A stretch of DNA of 41,092 bases, from positions 1 through 41,092 of the forward strand of contig CAJWQD010000018.1 in assembly GCA_913045135.1 (NCBI GenBank). Direction: 5' to 3'. The notes beneath the pieces are model-generated. The model did not search any database, had not been told where the DNA came from, and saw only the letters and a list, made by a program, of their open reading frames with translations. Source of the DNA: an uncultured Flammeovirgaceae bacterium (GTDB lineage: Bacteria > Bacteroidota > Bacteroidia > Cytophagales > Cyclobacteriaceae). Below are positions 9,469 to 18,897 of the stretch, in pieces. Position 1 is the first letter of the stretch, and every line of letters begins with the position of its first letter. The translations under genes and the position numbers were made by a program.

Positions 9469-11649
9469 ATGAAGTATTGTGTAGAGCATGTTTTTATGAA
9501 GAGTAAGAGTATTTGTTCCTGTATTGCTTTGATTATGTTTTTTCATAGCTTTTTAAAAGGGCAAGAGATGGCAATAGGATCTTGGAAGAGTCATTTTAGT
9601 TATGCTGAGGGACGCCTCCTTGCTGTAGGTAATGGTACTATTTTTTGTGCTGCTACTCATGGCCTTTTCAGTATAAAAGACGATGTTTTGGAGGTCATTG
9701 ATAAAAATAAGGGACTTTCCGGAGTCAGTGTTTCAGCACTAAATTTTTTTGAAGAGCCACAGGTATTATTGATTGGTTATGAAGATGGTATCATTGATCT
9801 GGTTTATACCGATCACGTAGTTTCGATTCAAACGTTAAGTAATATCGAAATGATTACATCAAAAGCGATCAACGATTTTGTACATCAGGGTAATCAGATT
9901 TATCTAGCAACAGATATGGGTATCGCCCTACTTGATTTGAAAACTGAGCAGATCAGTGATTTTTATAGTGAAATTGGACCTAATGGATCAGTGGTATCTG
10001 TTCAGGATTTGTTTTTACATGATGACAGTTTGTTTGCAATTTCAAATGAGGGCATTTTGGCAGCAAATTTGAATGTGAATCTTTTTGATTTTAATAATTG
10101 GGAGTTTTATCAAGAAACATCGATTTTTAAATCCATGAGCATATTTAAGTTTTCAAATGATCTTGCGGTTTTGAGTGAGGATTATTTATTTATAAAATCT
10201 AATGATATTTGGGATACGTTATTGGTATTGCCAGAGGCGATGAATAAAGTGACTTCTATAAATCAAAATACGTATTTTCTTTCAGATCAAGCAGTTTATG
10301 AAATGAACGAGGGAGTGATTGTGCCTTTGATAAAAGACCGTTTTAAATCAGGTCATGATCTTATCGTGAATGGAGAAGTATTTTGGATTGCTGATGGAGA
10401 TTTAGGTTTGATTAATATCACCGAAGATATGAATCAACAAGTAATACCTAATGGGCCTATGTATGATGATATATCTGGAATGGATATCCTAAATGGGGAT
10501 TTATATGTCTTTCATGCGCCTGATCCAGATACATCATTTTCTGAAACTATCGAGGGTTACTCTAAATTTAATAAAGACCAATGGGAGGCGCAGAGAGTTG
10601 AGGATTTTAATAATATTTCGGGGATCGCTCAGTTTAAGGGTAAGCTGTTTTTATCCTCTTATGGGCAAGGAATTTATGACTTTGAGGACGAAAAATTGGT
10701 TTCTAATCCAGAATTAAATAATGCATCGATTACTGATATGTGTACTACGGATGATTTTTTATGGTTCACTAATTATATGAGCCAGAAGCCTTTAGGTCGT
10801 TATGATGGAGAAAGCTTATCATTTTTGTCTAGTGCCCAATTAGGTACGACGACTCCTTTGTGCATTGTTGAGTCATTAGAAAATGTTTTATGGGTTAAAA
10901 ATAGTTCAACAGAGCGTTTTGGAGTCGTGGCTTTTGACCCTTCAAAAAATTTAATTTGGCAGGCGAAGCCTTCATCTGGAATACCCTCAAAAACTATCAA
11001 TGATATTGAAGTGAATAGAGAAGATGAGCTTTGGATGGTAACAAAATTAGGCCCAGCTTATTTTTCGGAGGCTTCTTTAATTTCCGAGGAAGATCAGGCT
11101 TATTTCCCTTATTTTGAGGGCAAAATTTTATTCGAAAATGAAAAGGTTACTGCAATAGCATTTGATGGTGGAGATCGCTTGTGGCTAGGTAGTGAACGTG
11201 GTTTGTGGGCCTTTAGCAAGACGCTTCAGACCCAGATATATCATTTCACTCATGAAAATTCTTTTTTGCCTTCAAATACGATTTTGGAATTGGCTTTTGA
11301 TGGGGAATCTGGTGCTCTTTATATCTTGACAGAAGAGGGCTTGGTTTCATATCAGACCAATTCATCAGCACCTCTGTTATCAAACAGTCAAGTAACTATT
11401 TATCCTAATCCGATCACTGCTAATTATGATGGGGATCTGATTATTTCGGGGGTTGTCGGTGATGCTATGATAAAGTTTGCGACTATTGAGGGGACGATTT
11501 TATATGAGACTCGAGCAAATGGAAGTATGGTCTCCTGGGATTTAATAAAGTTTAACGGGGATCGGTTATTAAATGGAGTCTATTTGGTCTTTGTTACAGA
11601 CATGGATGGATCAGAAAAATGGGTTGGAAAATTTGCTATTCTACGATGA
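9469..11649 (+). CDS. porZ: Type IX secretion system protein PorZ
   Basis: PorZ is a cell-surface T9SS component of the attachment complex that helps join secreted cargo to its lipopolysaccharide anchor. The protein begins with a signal peptide (MKSKSICSCIALIMFFHSFL, cleavage near KGQ) and the family-typical IGSWKSHFSYAEG. Two-component-regulator-like beta-propeller repeats follow (ATHGLFSI, RLWLGSERGLWAFS and similar). It ends in a T9SS sorting domain (TIYPNPIT ... LNGVYLVFV ... KFAIL). The ATG at 9469 is used here; the ATG at 9496 gives a cleaner signal peptide. The stop overlaps recO by four bases, a pairing I know from other Bacteroidota. Confidence 0.88.
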   Translation: MKYCVEHVFMKSKSICSCIALIMFFHSFLKGQEMAIGSWKSHFSYAEGRLLAVGNGTIFCAATHGLFSIKDDVLEVIDKNKGLSGVSVSALNFFEEPQVLLIGYEDGIIDLVYTDHVVSIQTLSNIEMITSKAINDFVHQGNQIYLATDMGIALLDLKTEQISDFYSEIGPNGSVVSVQDLFLHDDSLFAISNEGILAANLNVNLFDFNNWEFYQETSIFKSMSIFKFSNDLAVLSEDYLFIKSNDIWDTLLVLPEAMNKVTSINQNTYFLSDQAVYEMNEGVIVPLIKDRFKSGHDLIVNGEVFWIADGDLGLINITEDMNQQVIPNGPMYDDISGMDILNGDLYVFHAPDPDTSFSETIEGYSKFNKDQWEAQRVEDFNNISGIAQFKGKLFLSSYGQGIYDFEDEKLVSNPELNNASITDMCTTDDFLWFTNYMSQKPLGRYDGESLSFLSSAQLGTTTPLCIVESLENVLWVKNSSTERFGVVAFDPSKNLIWQAKPSSGIPSKTINDIEVNREDELWMVTKLGPAYFSEASLISEEDQAYFPYFEGKILFENEKVTAIAFDGGDRLWLGSERGLWAFSKTLQTQIYHFTHENSFLPSNTILELAFDGESGALYILTEEGLVSYQTNSSAPLLSNSQVTIYPNPITANYDGDLIISGVVGDAMIKFATIEGTILYETRANGSMVSWDLIKFNGDRLLNGVYLVFVTDMDGSEKWVGKFAILR

Positions 11650-12320
11650 TAATTGAGACAGAAGGAATTGTGATAAATTATTTTAAATATAAAGAGTCAT
11701 CTATTATAATAAAAATATTGACAGAAGAGTATGGATTTCAATCTTTCTTGCTCAATGGAGTCCGAAGTATGAGATCAAAAAAGAGTATCGGTAGTTTTCA
11801 GTCATTAAATGTGCTTGAGTTAGTGGCTTATAAATCTTCTAAATCAGATATATATCGGCTCAATGAGTTTAAACTACTTCATCTCACACCCTCTTTTCAG
11901 ATTAATTTAAAAAAAAGTGCTATGGTGATGTTTTGTACAGAATTATTGAGTAAAACCTTGTTTTATGAGCGAACAGAGAATCGAGATCTGTATCAGTTCT
12001 TAAAAAATGAAATTATCATTTTTGATCAATTAAAAGAAGAATTTGAGTCTTATCACATTTATTTCTCAATAAAATATGCCAGTTATTTAGGGTTTTTAAT
12101 TCAGTCAGTTGACTGTTTACTCCCCTTTAAAGAGAATTTAAGTTCACCACTTTATATATATTTGGATAATATTATCCGATCGGAGCGCTACATCGGTGAG
12201 CCGACTACGGGAACTTTAAGAAGTTCGGCATTAAAACACATAATTAATTATTACAGCCTTCATATGGAAAATTTAGGTGAGATTAAGTCATTGAAGGTTT
12301 TGTCTCAAGTTTTCAAGTGA
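11646..12320 (+). CDS. recO: DNA repair protein RecO
   Basis: RecO works with RecR to load RecA onto SSB-coated single-stranded DNA in the cytoplasm. The 224 residues start at the ATG at 11646 (MIIETEGIVINYFKYKESS), which matches the usual RecO start; an in-frame ATG 27 bases upstream lies inside porZ and is unlikely. The N-terminal OB fold is visible up to about residue 80. A helical domain follows; no zinc-binding cysteine cluster is apparent, as in many Bacteroidota RecO proteins. It overlaps the porZ stop by four bases (ATGA). Confidence 0.9.
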   Translation: MIIETEGIVINYFKYKESSIIIKILTEEYGFQSFLLNGVRSMRSKKSIGSFQSLNVLELVAYKSSKSDIYRLNEFKLLHLTPSFQINLKKSAMVMFCTELLSKTLFYERTENRDLYQFLKNEIIIFDQLKEEFESYHIYFSIKYASYLGFLIQSVDCLLPFKENLSSPLYIYLDNIIRSERYIGEPTTGTLRSSALKHIINYYSLHMENLGEIKSLKVLSQVFK

Positions 12321-12355
12321 AAGTTTCAATTCAGTTATTAAATAATAGCAGTTAA

Positions 12356-13537
12356 TTGACTATTCGAAGGGTAAGGTATATCATCTTTTTGCGTGATGTT
12401 TTAATACTATCGGTATCAGCATTTGGCGGGCCTCAAGCCCATATTGCAATATTTTTAGATTTACTGGTTAAAAAGCGGGCTTATCTGTCAGAAAAGGATT
12501 TGATCGAACTTTTCGCTTTATGTCAAATTTTACCTGGCCCTACTTCTACTCAAACAATAACGGCACTGGGTTACAAGATAGGGGGATCTAAATTGGCCTA
12601 TTTAACCCTTGTGGTTTGGGCATTTCCTGCAGTAATATTGATGATGGCCGCCGCTCTTACTGTAGATATTTTAAATGATCAGAATATATCTTTGGAATTT
12701 TTAAGATATGTTCAACCTATGGCGGTGGGGATTGTAGCCTATTCGGCATATCGTATTTCCAGTAGTGTAGTTTCGAGTATAGATGGATATCTTTTGATGG
12801 CTTTTGCAGCATTTTGTTCCTTTTATTTACGTTCACCTTATGCTTTTCCAGTTTTATTATTATTGGGAGGGTTTATAACGTCTTTTAAATATAAACAGCA
12901 ACCCAAATCTGAAAAATTATCTTTGAATATCAATTGGACACATTTTATGGCTTGGGCTGGGGTATTATTTATAGCGGGCATATTTGGTACGTTCTTTAGT
13001 TTCCTACCTATCAAAATTTTCGAAAACTTTTATCGAAATGGGTCTTTGATTTTTGGAGGAGGTCAAGTGCTCATTCCTTTACTGTTTACAGAGTTAGTTG
13101 AATTTAAAGCTTTGCTTACCTCTGAAGAGTTTATTTCTGGCTATGCTATGGTTCAAGCAGTACCAGGGCCTACATTTTCATTTGCAGCTTACCTTGGGGC
13201 ATTGATTATGTCAGAATGGGGTACCGGAGGTCAAATTGCGGGAGGTCTGCTGGCTGTATTGGGGATTTTTTTGCCTGGCACTTTTTTGATTTTCTTCGTC
13301 TCTAAATTTTGGGAAGATGTTAAAAGATACAGAATGATTAAAGCTTCTTTGGAAGGGATTAATGCAGTCAGTTCAGGTTTGGTAATCGCAGCGACGTTGT
13401 ACCTGATAGAGCCAATTCCTTTTACTGGAACAAATTATACATTAATTTTTTCCACTTTTTTGGTATTATTCTTCACTAAAATTCAGGCGCCCTTTGTGAT
13501 TTTGGCAGGATTGATTATGGGATTTGTTATCAGCTAA
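12356..13537 (+). CDS. chrA: Chromate transporter (CHR family)
   Basis: This is a polytopic inner-membrane protein of 393 residues, the two-domain length of ChrA. Both halves carry the family signature. The first has SAFGGPQAHIA and QILPGPTSTQ; the second has FGGGQVLIPLL and QAVPGPTFSFAAYLGAL. Family members export chromate, apparently in exchange for sulfate; whether this copy does is unknown. The start is taken as the TTG at 12356, directly after an in-frame TAA; the homologous region begins about ten residues later and no ATG lies near. It follows recO by 35 bases and may be read with it. Confidence 0.88.
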   Translation: MTIRRVRYIIFLRDVLILSVSAFGGPQAHIAIFLDLLVKKRAYLSEKDLIELFALCQILPGPTSTQTITALGYKIGGSKLAYLTLVVWAFPAVILMMAAALTVDILNDQNISLEFLRYVQPMAVGIVAYSAYRISSSVVSSIDGYLLMAFAAFCSFYLRSPYAFPVLLLLGGFITSFKYKQQPKSEKLSLNINWTHFMAWAGVLFIAGIFGTFFSFLPIKIFENFYRNGSLIFGGGQVLIPLLFTELVEFKALLTSEEFISGYAMVQAVPGPTFSFAAYLGALIMSEWGTGGQIAGGLLAVLGIFLPGTFLIFFVSKFWEDVKRYRMIKASLEGINAVSSGLVIAATLYLIEPIPFTGTNYTLIFSTFLVLFFTKIQAPFVILAGLIMGFVIS

Positions 13538-13564
13538 ATGTAATAATTGTGTGCACTATTGCTG

Positions 13565-14482
13565 CTAATCTTCCATTTTTTCATAGTCAAATTCCTCCAA
13601 GAATGATTGTGTTTGCTCTATGTTCTGAAAATTAAAAACTTTTGAGTCTCCTTTGTTGCTAAAAATCTCAATTTTTACAGTTTCTACCGCTTTATTGTTA
13701 GCGAGCGGGTTAGAAATTAAGCGTCCAGTTTCAGAGACGTCATCTTTCACTTTATAAGTGAGAGCGACTGTTTTTCTTTTAACTCTGCCGCAATATGAAC
13801 AACAAAATTCTTGGTTAACACTACCGTTCCAAAATTCTGTTGCTTCTTCCACTACTTCCTCTTTTACAAGTCGTAAGGTTCTAAAACCGCAATTATCGCA
13901 TTCATGTGCATTAAGGTGACCTTTGTATTTTTCTATGTGGGTGTAACCTGTTTCTTGATCAATCCAAACGTCGTAGTCAACTGAGAAAACGTTTTCTTCA
14001 GCTTGTTGCCCTTCATCTAGATAAGCATCCTCTTCTTCTTCACTAAGCAATTTCATTTTATTCCCAGTAGTTGGATTGATTCTTGGGGTATACCTCAATT
14101 TTTCAAGTCGAGCACTAATTCGTCCGGGGTAGTAATAGGTGAATATTAGGTGCGCAACATATCCATACAGCGTTCCAAAGCATATGCCCATAAAAGCTCT
14201 GATGGCAAACCAGGGCATAGGAGCTCTTTCGACAATTTCTTCTTGCAGAATGTTTACTAAACAGAAAATTGCCAAAGCAACCATAATTTGGGAAAAGCGT
14301 AAAACATTTATTTCAGACTCGCTGGCGACTTCGTGTTTGGCCTTCATTGATTTCTTGGTGCTGTACACGATCCAATAAATTACCACTGACAAAATGGAAA
14401 TAGCAAGAAACACTACGATCAGCCATTGCATGGTTACTGCCCACAGGTCTAAAAAGGTCATGTCACTATCTTGTAAGTTCAT
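13565..14482 (-). CDS. Membrane protein with C-terminal zinc ribbon, function unknown
   Basis: The protein has 305 residues. Hydrophobic segments lie at about residues 14-40, 66-82 and 90-115. A soluble acidic linker (SEEEEDAYLDEG) and a cytoplasmic-looking domain follow, with paired cysteines CDNC and CSYC about 40 residues apart, a likely zinc ribbon. I do not recognise a named family. It is convergent with chrA (27 bases between stops) and followed upstream by a 185-base gap in which I see no clear promoter. No function is proposed. Confidence 0.75.
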   Translation of the reverse strand: MNLQDSDMTFLDLWAVTMQWLIVVFLAISILSVVIYWIVYSTKKSMKAKHEVASESEINVLRFSQIMVALAIFCLVNILQEEIVERAPMPWFAIRAFMGICFGTLYGYVAHLIFTYYYPGRISARLEKLRYTPRINPTTGNKMKLLSEEEEDAYLDEGQQAEENVFSVDYDVWIDQETGYTHIEKYKGHLNAHECDNCGFRTLRLVKEEVVEEATEFWNGSVNQEFCCSYCGRVKRKTVALTYKVKDDVSETGRLISNPLANNKAVETVKIEIFSNKGDSKVFNFQNIEQTQSFLEEFDYEKMED

Positions 14483-14667
14483 TTTATATATTTTTAAGTA
14501 GGGTAAATTTAATATAAATTCATTGAAAAACAGATTTCGGACAGAAAGAAATGACCATTTTTAATAAGATTGGCTTCAAATAGGCGATTTAAAACGGGGA
14601 AAAGGATTAAAATTTGGGAGAGTCATTCAAGAAATAAAATTCCTTCTTGGGAAAACATTAATTATGT

Positions 14668-16290
14668 TTAAAAGGATAAAAGTTTTTCAGCTTCGCCAAA
14701 TAGGGTCTTAGCCATAAGGAAAATTTCATCTCCATCATTATAAACAGGATAAAATCCGTCACTTTTCCAAATTCTACGACCAATGTAAGCCTTCATTAAG
14801 AGCTGGAGTCGCTTTTTTGATAGTTCAAATTGCATTTCATCGAAAATTAAACCATTTCTATCGGCTCGCATCTTGATTTCACTTAGCTGTTGAGTACTTA
14901 TCTGATAATCTGAAATAAATGTTTTTAAACCTAATTTTTTGAGATAATTTTCATTTTTGGTAGCGTAGGATAAGGCATATTCAGCTAATGTATTTGACGT
15001 AAATAGCGCATTTATATAGGGACTATTTTGACTGGTATCGTAGGCCACAAAATAATCTGGTATTACGCCTCCACCTCCATAAACTGTTCTACCGTTTTTA
15101 GTTTTATAAATTAAGGAATCAATGATTTGAATACTGTCCTTAATAAACATTTCGCCATTGATAAACCGCTCATGATACTCTTTTCTATATTCTGTGAGAT
15201 TATTTTCATAAGGTTTTTGAATGCATCGCCCGCTAGGGGTGTAATATCTTGAGATAGTCAATCTTAATTGACTGCCATCTCCTAGATCAATAGGCATTTG
15301 AACAAGTCCTTTACCGAAGGATCTTCGTCCAACAATGAGTGCTCGATCATGGTCTTGTAATGCACCAGCAACAATTTCTGATGCAGATGCGGAACCTTCA
15401 TCAATTAAAATAATTAAGGAGCCTTTTTTAAAGGTCCCCCTTCTGGTAGATCGATGCGAATTATTGAATCGATTTTGTTTTCCTTTAGTATAAACAATCA
15501 TTTTATTTTCTTCTATAAATTCATCAACAATCGAGATTGCTCGATCCATATAGCCTCCAGGATTACCTGTAAGGTCTAAGATGAGCTTAGACATATCCAA
15601 CTGGATTAAGGCCTTTAGAGCTGCTTTGAATTCTTTGAATGTTGTAGCTGAAAATCTACTTATTTTAATGTAGCCTATCTCATCATCTACCATATAATGG
15701 GAATCCACTGAATATTGTGGAATAACGTCCCTTTCAATGTTAAATTTAAGTAGATTCTTTTGACCATAACGTTGAATATAGACAGCCACGTTTGATCCTT
15801 TGGGTCCCCTCAGTCTTTTGACTACATCACTATTGTTCATCCCAACACCTGCAACAATATCGTCATTCACACGTATAATTTTATCACCCGATTTTATTCC
15901 TAATTTTTCTGAGGGGCCACCGCTTAAGGGAAATAAAACGTTTATGGTATCATTAAAAATATTAAATTCAATGCCTATACCATCAAAATTTCCTTGGAGT
16001 TGTGCATTCATATATGCACTATTCTCTGCATTGATATAAGCCGAATGAGGATCGAGCTTAGCAAGTATGTCTTCGATGACTGATTCTACCATCTCATCTT
16101 CTGCCACCTCATCTACATAATCCTCTTCAATGTAGGATATAATTTTTCTTAACTTCTTGAAGTTTGCATTGAAGAATGTTTTTTCCGTGTCCAGTCCAGT
16201 TATTTGTGTACCAATAAGTACACCTAAACAGACAGATAAACTGAGGTAAAGGAGTAGTTTGTTAGTTTGACTAGTGCGCGAATATAGCAT
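14668..16290 (-). CDS. C-terminal processing peptidase, S41 family (CtpA type)
   Basis: This is an exported serine protease that trims or degrades envelope proteins. The 540 residues start with a signal or anchor helix (LLLYLSLSVCLGVLIGTQ, about 12-29). A PDZ domain follows (about 90-175, with LSGGPSEKLGIKSGDKIIRVN). The S41 core has DLTGNPGG and a Ser302 in the SASASE motif, Lys327 in SFGKG and Gln331, spaced as in the Ser-Lys-Gln site of CtpB. A C-terminal helical extension completes it. All catalytic residues are present. It is divergent from the hemerythrin-like gene across 117 bases. Confidence 0.93.
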   Translation of the reverse strand: MLYSRTSQTNKLLLYLSLSVCLGVLIGTQITGLDTEKTFFNANFKKLRKIISYIEEDYVDEVAEDEMVESVIEDILAKLDPHSAYINAENSAYMNAQLQGNFDGIGIEFNIFNDTINVLFPLSGGPSEKLGIKSGDKIIRVNDDIVAGVGMNNSDVVKRLRGPKGSNVAVYIQRYGQKNLLKFNIERDVIPQYSVDSHYMVDDEIGYIKISRFSATTFKEFKAALKALIQLDMSKLILDLTGNPGGYMDRAISIVDEFIEENKMIVYTKGKQNRFNNSHRSTRRGTFKKGSLIILIDEGSASASEIVAGALQDHDRALIVGRRSFGKGLVQMPIDLGDGSQLRLTISRYYTPSGRCIQKPYENNLTEYRKEYHERFINGEMFIKDSIQIIDSLIYKTKNGRTVYGGGGVIPDYFVAYDTSQNSPYINALFTSNTLAEYALSYATKNENYLKKLGLKTFISDYQISTQQLSEIKMRADRNGLIFDEMQFELSKKRLQLLMKAYIGRRIWKSDGFYPVYNDGDEIFLMAKTLFGEAEKLLSF

Positions 16291-16366
16291 GACATACTGT
16301 TGATTTAAAAACGCAAAGATCGGTCAAAATATAATATTAATGGTCAGACTTTTGAAATTTGATTTT

Positions 16367-16400
16367 TTTGGTGTGGATGACTTTTGAATTTTTATATTTG
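16367..16400 (+). promoter_or_regulatory. Promoter-like TTTG-N22-TATATTTG
   Basis: TTTG at 16367-16370 and TATATTTG at 16393-16400 match the Bacteroidota -33/-7 elements with a 22-base spacer, inside the reported range. The box ends seven bases before the ATG at 16408. That implies a nearly leaderless message and argues against the ATG at 16384 as the start. Confidence 0.45.
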
Positions 16401-16407
16401 CAGTGCG

Positions 16408-17136
16408 ATGCAAATGATAGATAAGACTATTTCAACACTTCTTTCAGAAAATTCCGCTCACGGCAGGGTTTTACAAAGACTTGGTGTCGACTTTGAGATG
16501 TATTATCATCAAACTTTATTCGAGGTTTGCCAGGTATTTAAATGGAATCAAACAGCGATTTTAAAAGCACTTGAATTAGAAAAAGTAAACGCAAAGTTGA
16601 CATATGAGGAACTCGAAAAACATTCTCTTGGACAACTTATGGCTTATTTGAGGCAGTCCCATGTCATCTTTATTAAGGAATATTTACCTTATATTGGTAT
16701 TCTAGTTGATAAGTTAAAAGGTCCTGGATCATTAATCAAAGATCTTAAACTAGTATTTCCCCTCTTTTTTCAGGATTTCGTTACTCATATTCACGCAGAG
16801 GAAGATGGCTTATTTGATTACGTCAAGATTTTGTTGAGACTAGACAAAGGGACAGTGATCAATCCCCTGAAAAAATTATACTTTTTAAGGGATATTAATT
16901 TAGAAACTATTGCAGTAGATCACAAAGATGAAGATGAAATGGATAGCATGAGGGCGTTAGTGGCAGAACTTCCAGAGACAGAATTTATGATGGATCTTGT
17001 CAAGAAAGAATTTCAGTTATTTGATGAACTCTTAGGGTTTCATGCCAAAATAGAAGATCAGCTTTTTTTTCCAAAGTCGATCGTCTTGGAAAAACAAATC
17101 TGGGCTGAAATCGATCAACATTCAAAAGATAACTAA
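16408..17136 (+). CDS. Hemerythrin-domain protein, RIC/ScdA/YtfE-like
   Basis: The 242-residue protein has a short N-terminal segment like the ScdA_N region (LSENSAHGRVLQRLGVDFEM). A hemerythrin-like four-helix domain follows, with His/Glu positions typical of a di-iron site: QSHVIF, THIHAEED, DHKDED and FHAKIEDQLF. RIC proteins repair iron-sulfur clusters after nitrosative or oxidative stress; the usual N-terminal CC pair is absent, so the role here is inferred. The start at 16408 is preferred over 16384 because of the promoter box; 16414 is also possible. The stop overlaps the ruvX start by one base. Confidence 0.75.
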   Translation: MQMIDKTISTLLSENSAHGRVLQRLGVDFEMYYHQTLFEVCQVFKWNQTAILKALELEKVNAKLTYEELEKHSLGQLMAYLRQSHVIFIKEYLPYIGILVDKLKGPGSLIKDLKLVFPLFFQDFVTHIHAEEDGLFDYVKILLRLDKGTVINPLKKLYFLRDINLETIAVDHKDEDEMDSMRALVAELPETEFMMDLVKKEFQLFDELLGFHAKIEDQLFFPKSIVLEKQIWAEIDQHSKDN

Positions 17137-17549
17137 TGGGACGTATTCTAGCAATAGATTTTGGCTCGAAGCGAAGTGGCATAGCCACTACGGACCCTTT
17201 AGGTATCGTAGCTACACCGCTCAAAGCGCTCTTAACTCATCATATTTTTGATTTTTTATCCCAATATTTTAAAAAAGAAGAAGTAGAGAAGGTTGTTGTT
17301 GGCTGGCCCAAGAACAGAGATGGATCTGACACTAATAATACGCCAATGGTGAGAGCTTTTCTGAATAGATTTAAGAAATTATTTCCTGAAATGCCATTGA
17401 CTTTGCAAGACGAGTGGAACACTTCAAATCTCGCCATGACAGCTCTAATTGACAGTGGTGTTAAAAAAAAAGGGAGACGAGACAAACTTGCCATTGATCG
17501 TGTAAGTGCCGTATTAATTTTACAATCCTATTTGGAATCGAAAATATGA
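17136..17549 (+). CDS. ruvX: Putative pre-16S rRNA nuclease / Holliday junction resolvase YqgF
   Basis: The 137-residue RNase H-fold protein is the normal length for RuvX/YqgF, which processes the 5' end of 16S rRNA. It shows the first acidic motif ILAIDFGSKRSGIA, VVGWPKN, QDEWNTS and the final IDRVSAVLILQSYLE with its conserved Asp. The middle motif, usually DERxTS, reads DEWNTS, so Arg is replaced by Trp while both acidic residues remain. It overlaps the upstream gene by one base and def by four bases, so it is part of a plus-strand operon. Confidence 0.93.
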   Translation: MGRILAIDFGSKRSGIATTDPLGIVATPLKALLTHHIFDFLSQYFKKEEVEKVVVGWPKNRDGSDTNNTPMVRAFLNRFKKLFPEMPLTLQDEWNTSNLAMTALIDSGVKKKGRRDKLAIDRVSAVLILQSYLESKI

Positions 17550-18109
17550 TTTATCCTATCACGCTGTATGGCGATCCGATATTAAAAAAATCTGCTCAAG
17601 ACGTTATTCCAGATCATGTGGATTTGTCCGTGCTTGTTGCAGACATGTTTGAAACCATGTCTCATGCGAATGGGGTAGGACTGGCAGCTCCTCAAATTGG
17701 GAAGTCTTTAAGAATATTTGTGGTAGACAGTACTCCGATGAGAGCTTCAGAGGAGCCAATTAAATCAGGATTGAGACAGGTATTTATTAATCCGAAAATC
17801 GTTGAGGAACATGGCGAAAAATGGCCCTTTGAAGAGGGTTGTTTGAGTATTCCAGGCATCAGGGAGGATGTCATGCGTGCATCCAATGTAAAAATTATAT
17901 TTTTTGATGAATGCTGGAAACAGCATACATGCGAATTTAATGGAGTGGATGCTAGAATTATTCAGCATGAGTATGATCACATTGAGGGCATTCTGTTTAC
18001 AGATCATATATCAGCCTTTAAGAGGAGGTTGCTTAAAAGTAAATTAACGAATATTAGCAGGGGAAAAGTAGAAGCAGAATACAGAGTCAAGATGCCTAAT
18101 CGAAAATGA
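17546..18109 (+). CDS. def: Peptide deformylase
   Basis: This enzyme removes the formyl group from the N-terminal methionine of new proteins, using a divalent metal. The 187 residues contain all three family motifs: GVGLAAPQIG, EGCLSIPG (metal-binding Cys) and QHEYDH (two metal-binding His and the catalytic Glu). It overlaps ruvX and the following amidase gene by four bases each. ruvX next to def is an order I recall from other Bacteroidota. The gene is intact. Confidence 0.97.
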   Translation: MIYPITLYGDPILKKSAQDVIPDHVDLSVLVADMFETMSHANGVGLAAPQIGKSLRIFVVDSTPMRASEEPIKSGLRQVFINPKIVEEHGEKWPFEEGCLSIPGIREDVMRASNVKIIFFDECWKQHTCEFNGVDARIIQHEYDHIEGILFTDHISAFKRRLLKSKLTNISRGKVEAEYRVKMPNRK

Positions 18110-18897
18110 CAGATTTAAAAATTAGTATCATTCAATCTAATTTATTTTGGGAAAATATTGAGGCTAACTTGGCCCATTTTGAAGAAAAAATGTGGGCTAT
18201 TCAGGATGATATTGATTTGATTATTTTACCTGAAATGTTTTCCACAGGTTTTACAATGAATGTTGAGAGGTTATCGGAACCTCCAAATTTTAAAACCTTT
18301 CGATGGATGTTGCAAATGGCTGGTCAAAAGAAGGCTGTCATTATGGGATCCTATATAGTTAAAGAAAGTAATAACTATTTCAATCGCTTGTATGCTGTTT
18401 ATCCAGATGAGACATTTCGCTATTATGATAAAAAGCATTTATTTGCTTTTGGGAAAGAGCAAGATTTTTTTGAGCCTGGAGAGGAGAAGACGATAGTCAC
18501 TATAAAAGGGTGGAGGGTCTGTCCGCTAATTTGTTATGACCTCAGATTTCCAGTTTGGTCGAGATTAAAATCTAATGGCCCCGACTTCTATGAGTATGAT
18601 GTATTAGTTTATGTTGCCAATTGGCCAAAAATGAGGGTCAATGCATGGGATATTTTATTAAGCGCACGGGCGATAGAAAATCAAAGTTATTGTATTGGTG
18701 TTAATCGAATAGGCGTAGATGGTAACAATCTGGAATATCCTGGACATTCGGGCGTCTATGATTATTCAGGAGTCCAACAGAAGTATCTGGGAGCTAAAGC
18801 CACCACTTTGATTACTGTACTGAGTAAAGAGAATTTAGATCTTTTCAGGAGTAATTTTCCCTTTCAAAAAGAGGCGGATTCTTTTATTTTCCTTTGA
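18106..18897 (+). CDS. Nitrilase-superfamily amidase (omega-amidase/YafV type)
   Basis: This is a 263-residue carbon-nitrogen hydrolase with the complete triad Glu43 (LPEMFSTGF), Lys109 (YDKKHLF) and Cys143 (ICYDLRFP). The LPEMF and FFEPG segments and the overall length match the omega-amidase/YafV subgroup. That subgroup hydrolyses alpha-ketoglutaramate or alpha-ketosuccinamate as metabolite repair. The start overlaps the def stop by four bases. Its 3' end overlaps the convergent small gene by 14 bases. The exact substrate is inferred from subgroup resemblance. Confidence 0.88.
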   Translation: MTDLKISIIQSNLFWENIEANLAHFEEKMWAIQDDIDLIILPEMFSTGFTMNVERLSEPPNFKTFRWMLQMAGQKKAVIMGSYIVKESNNYFNRLYAVYPDETFRYYDKKHLFAFGKEQDFFEPGEEKTIVTIKGWRVCPLICYDLRFPVWSRLKSNGPDFYEYDVLVYVANWPKMRVNAWDILLSARAIENQSYCIGVNRIGVDGNNLEYPGHSGVYDYSGVQQKYLGAKATTLITVLSKENLDLFRSNFPFQKEADSFIFL

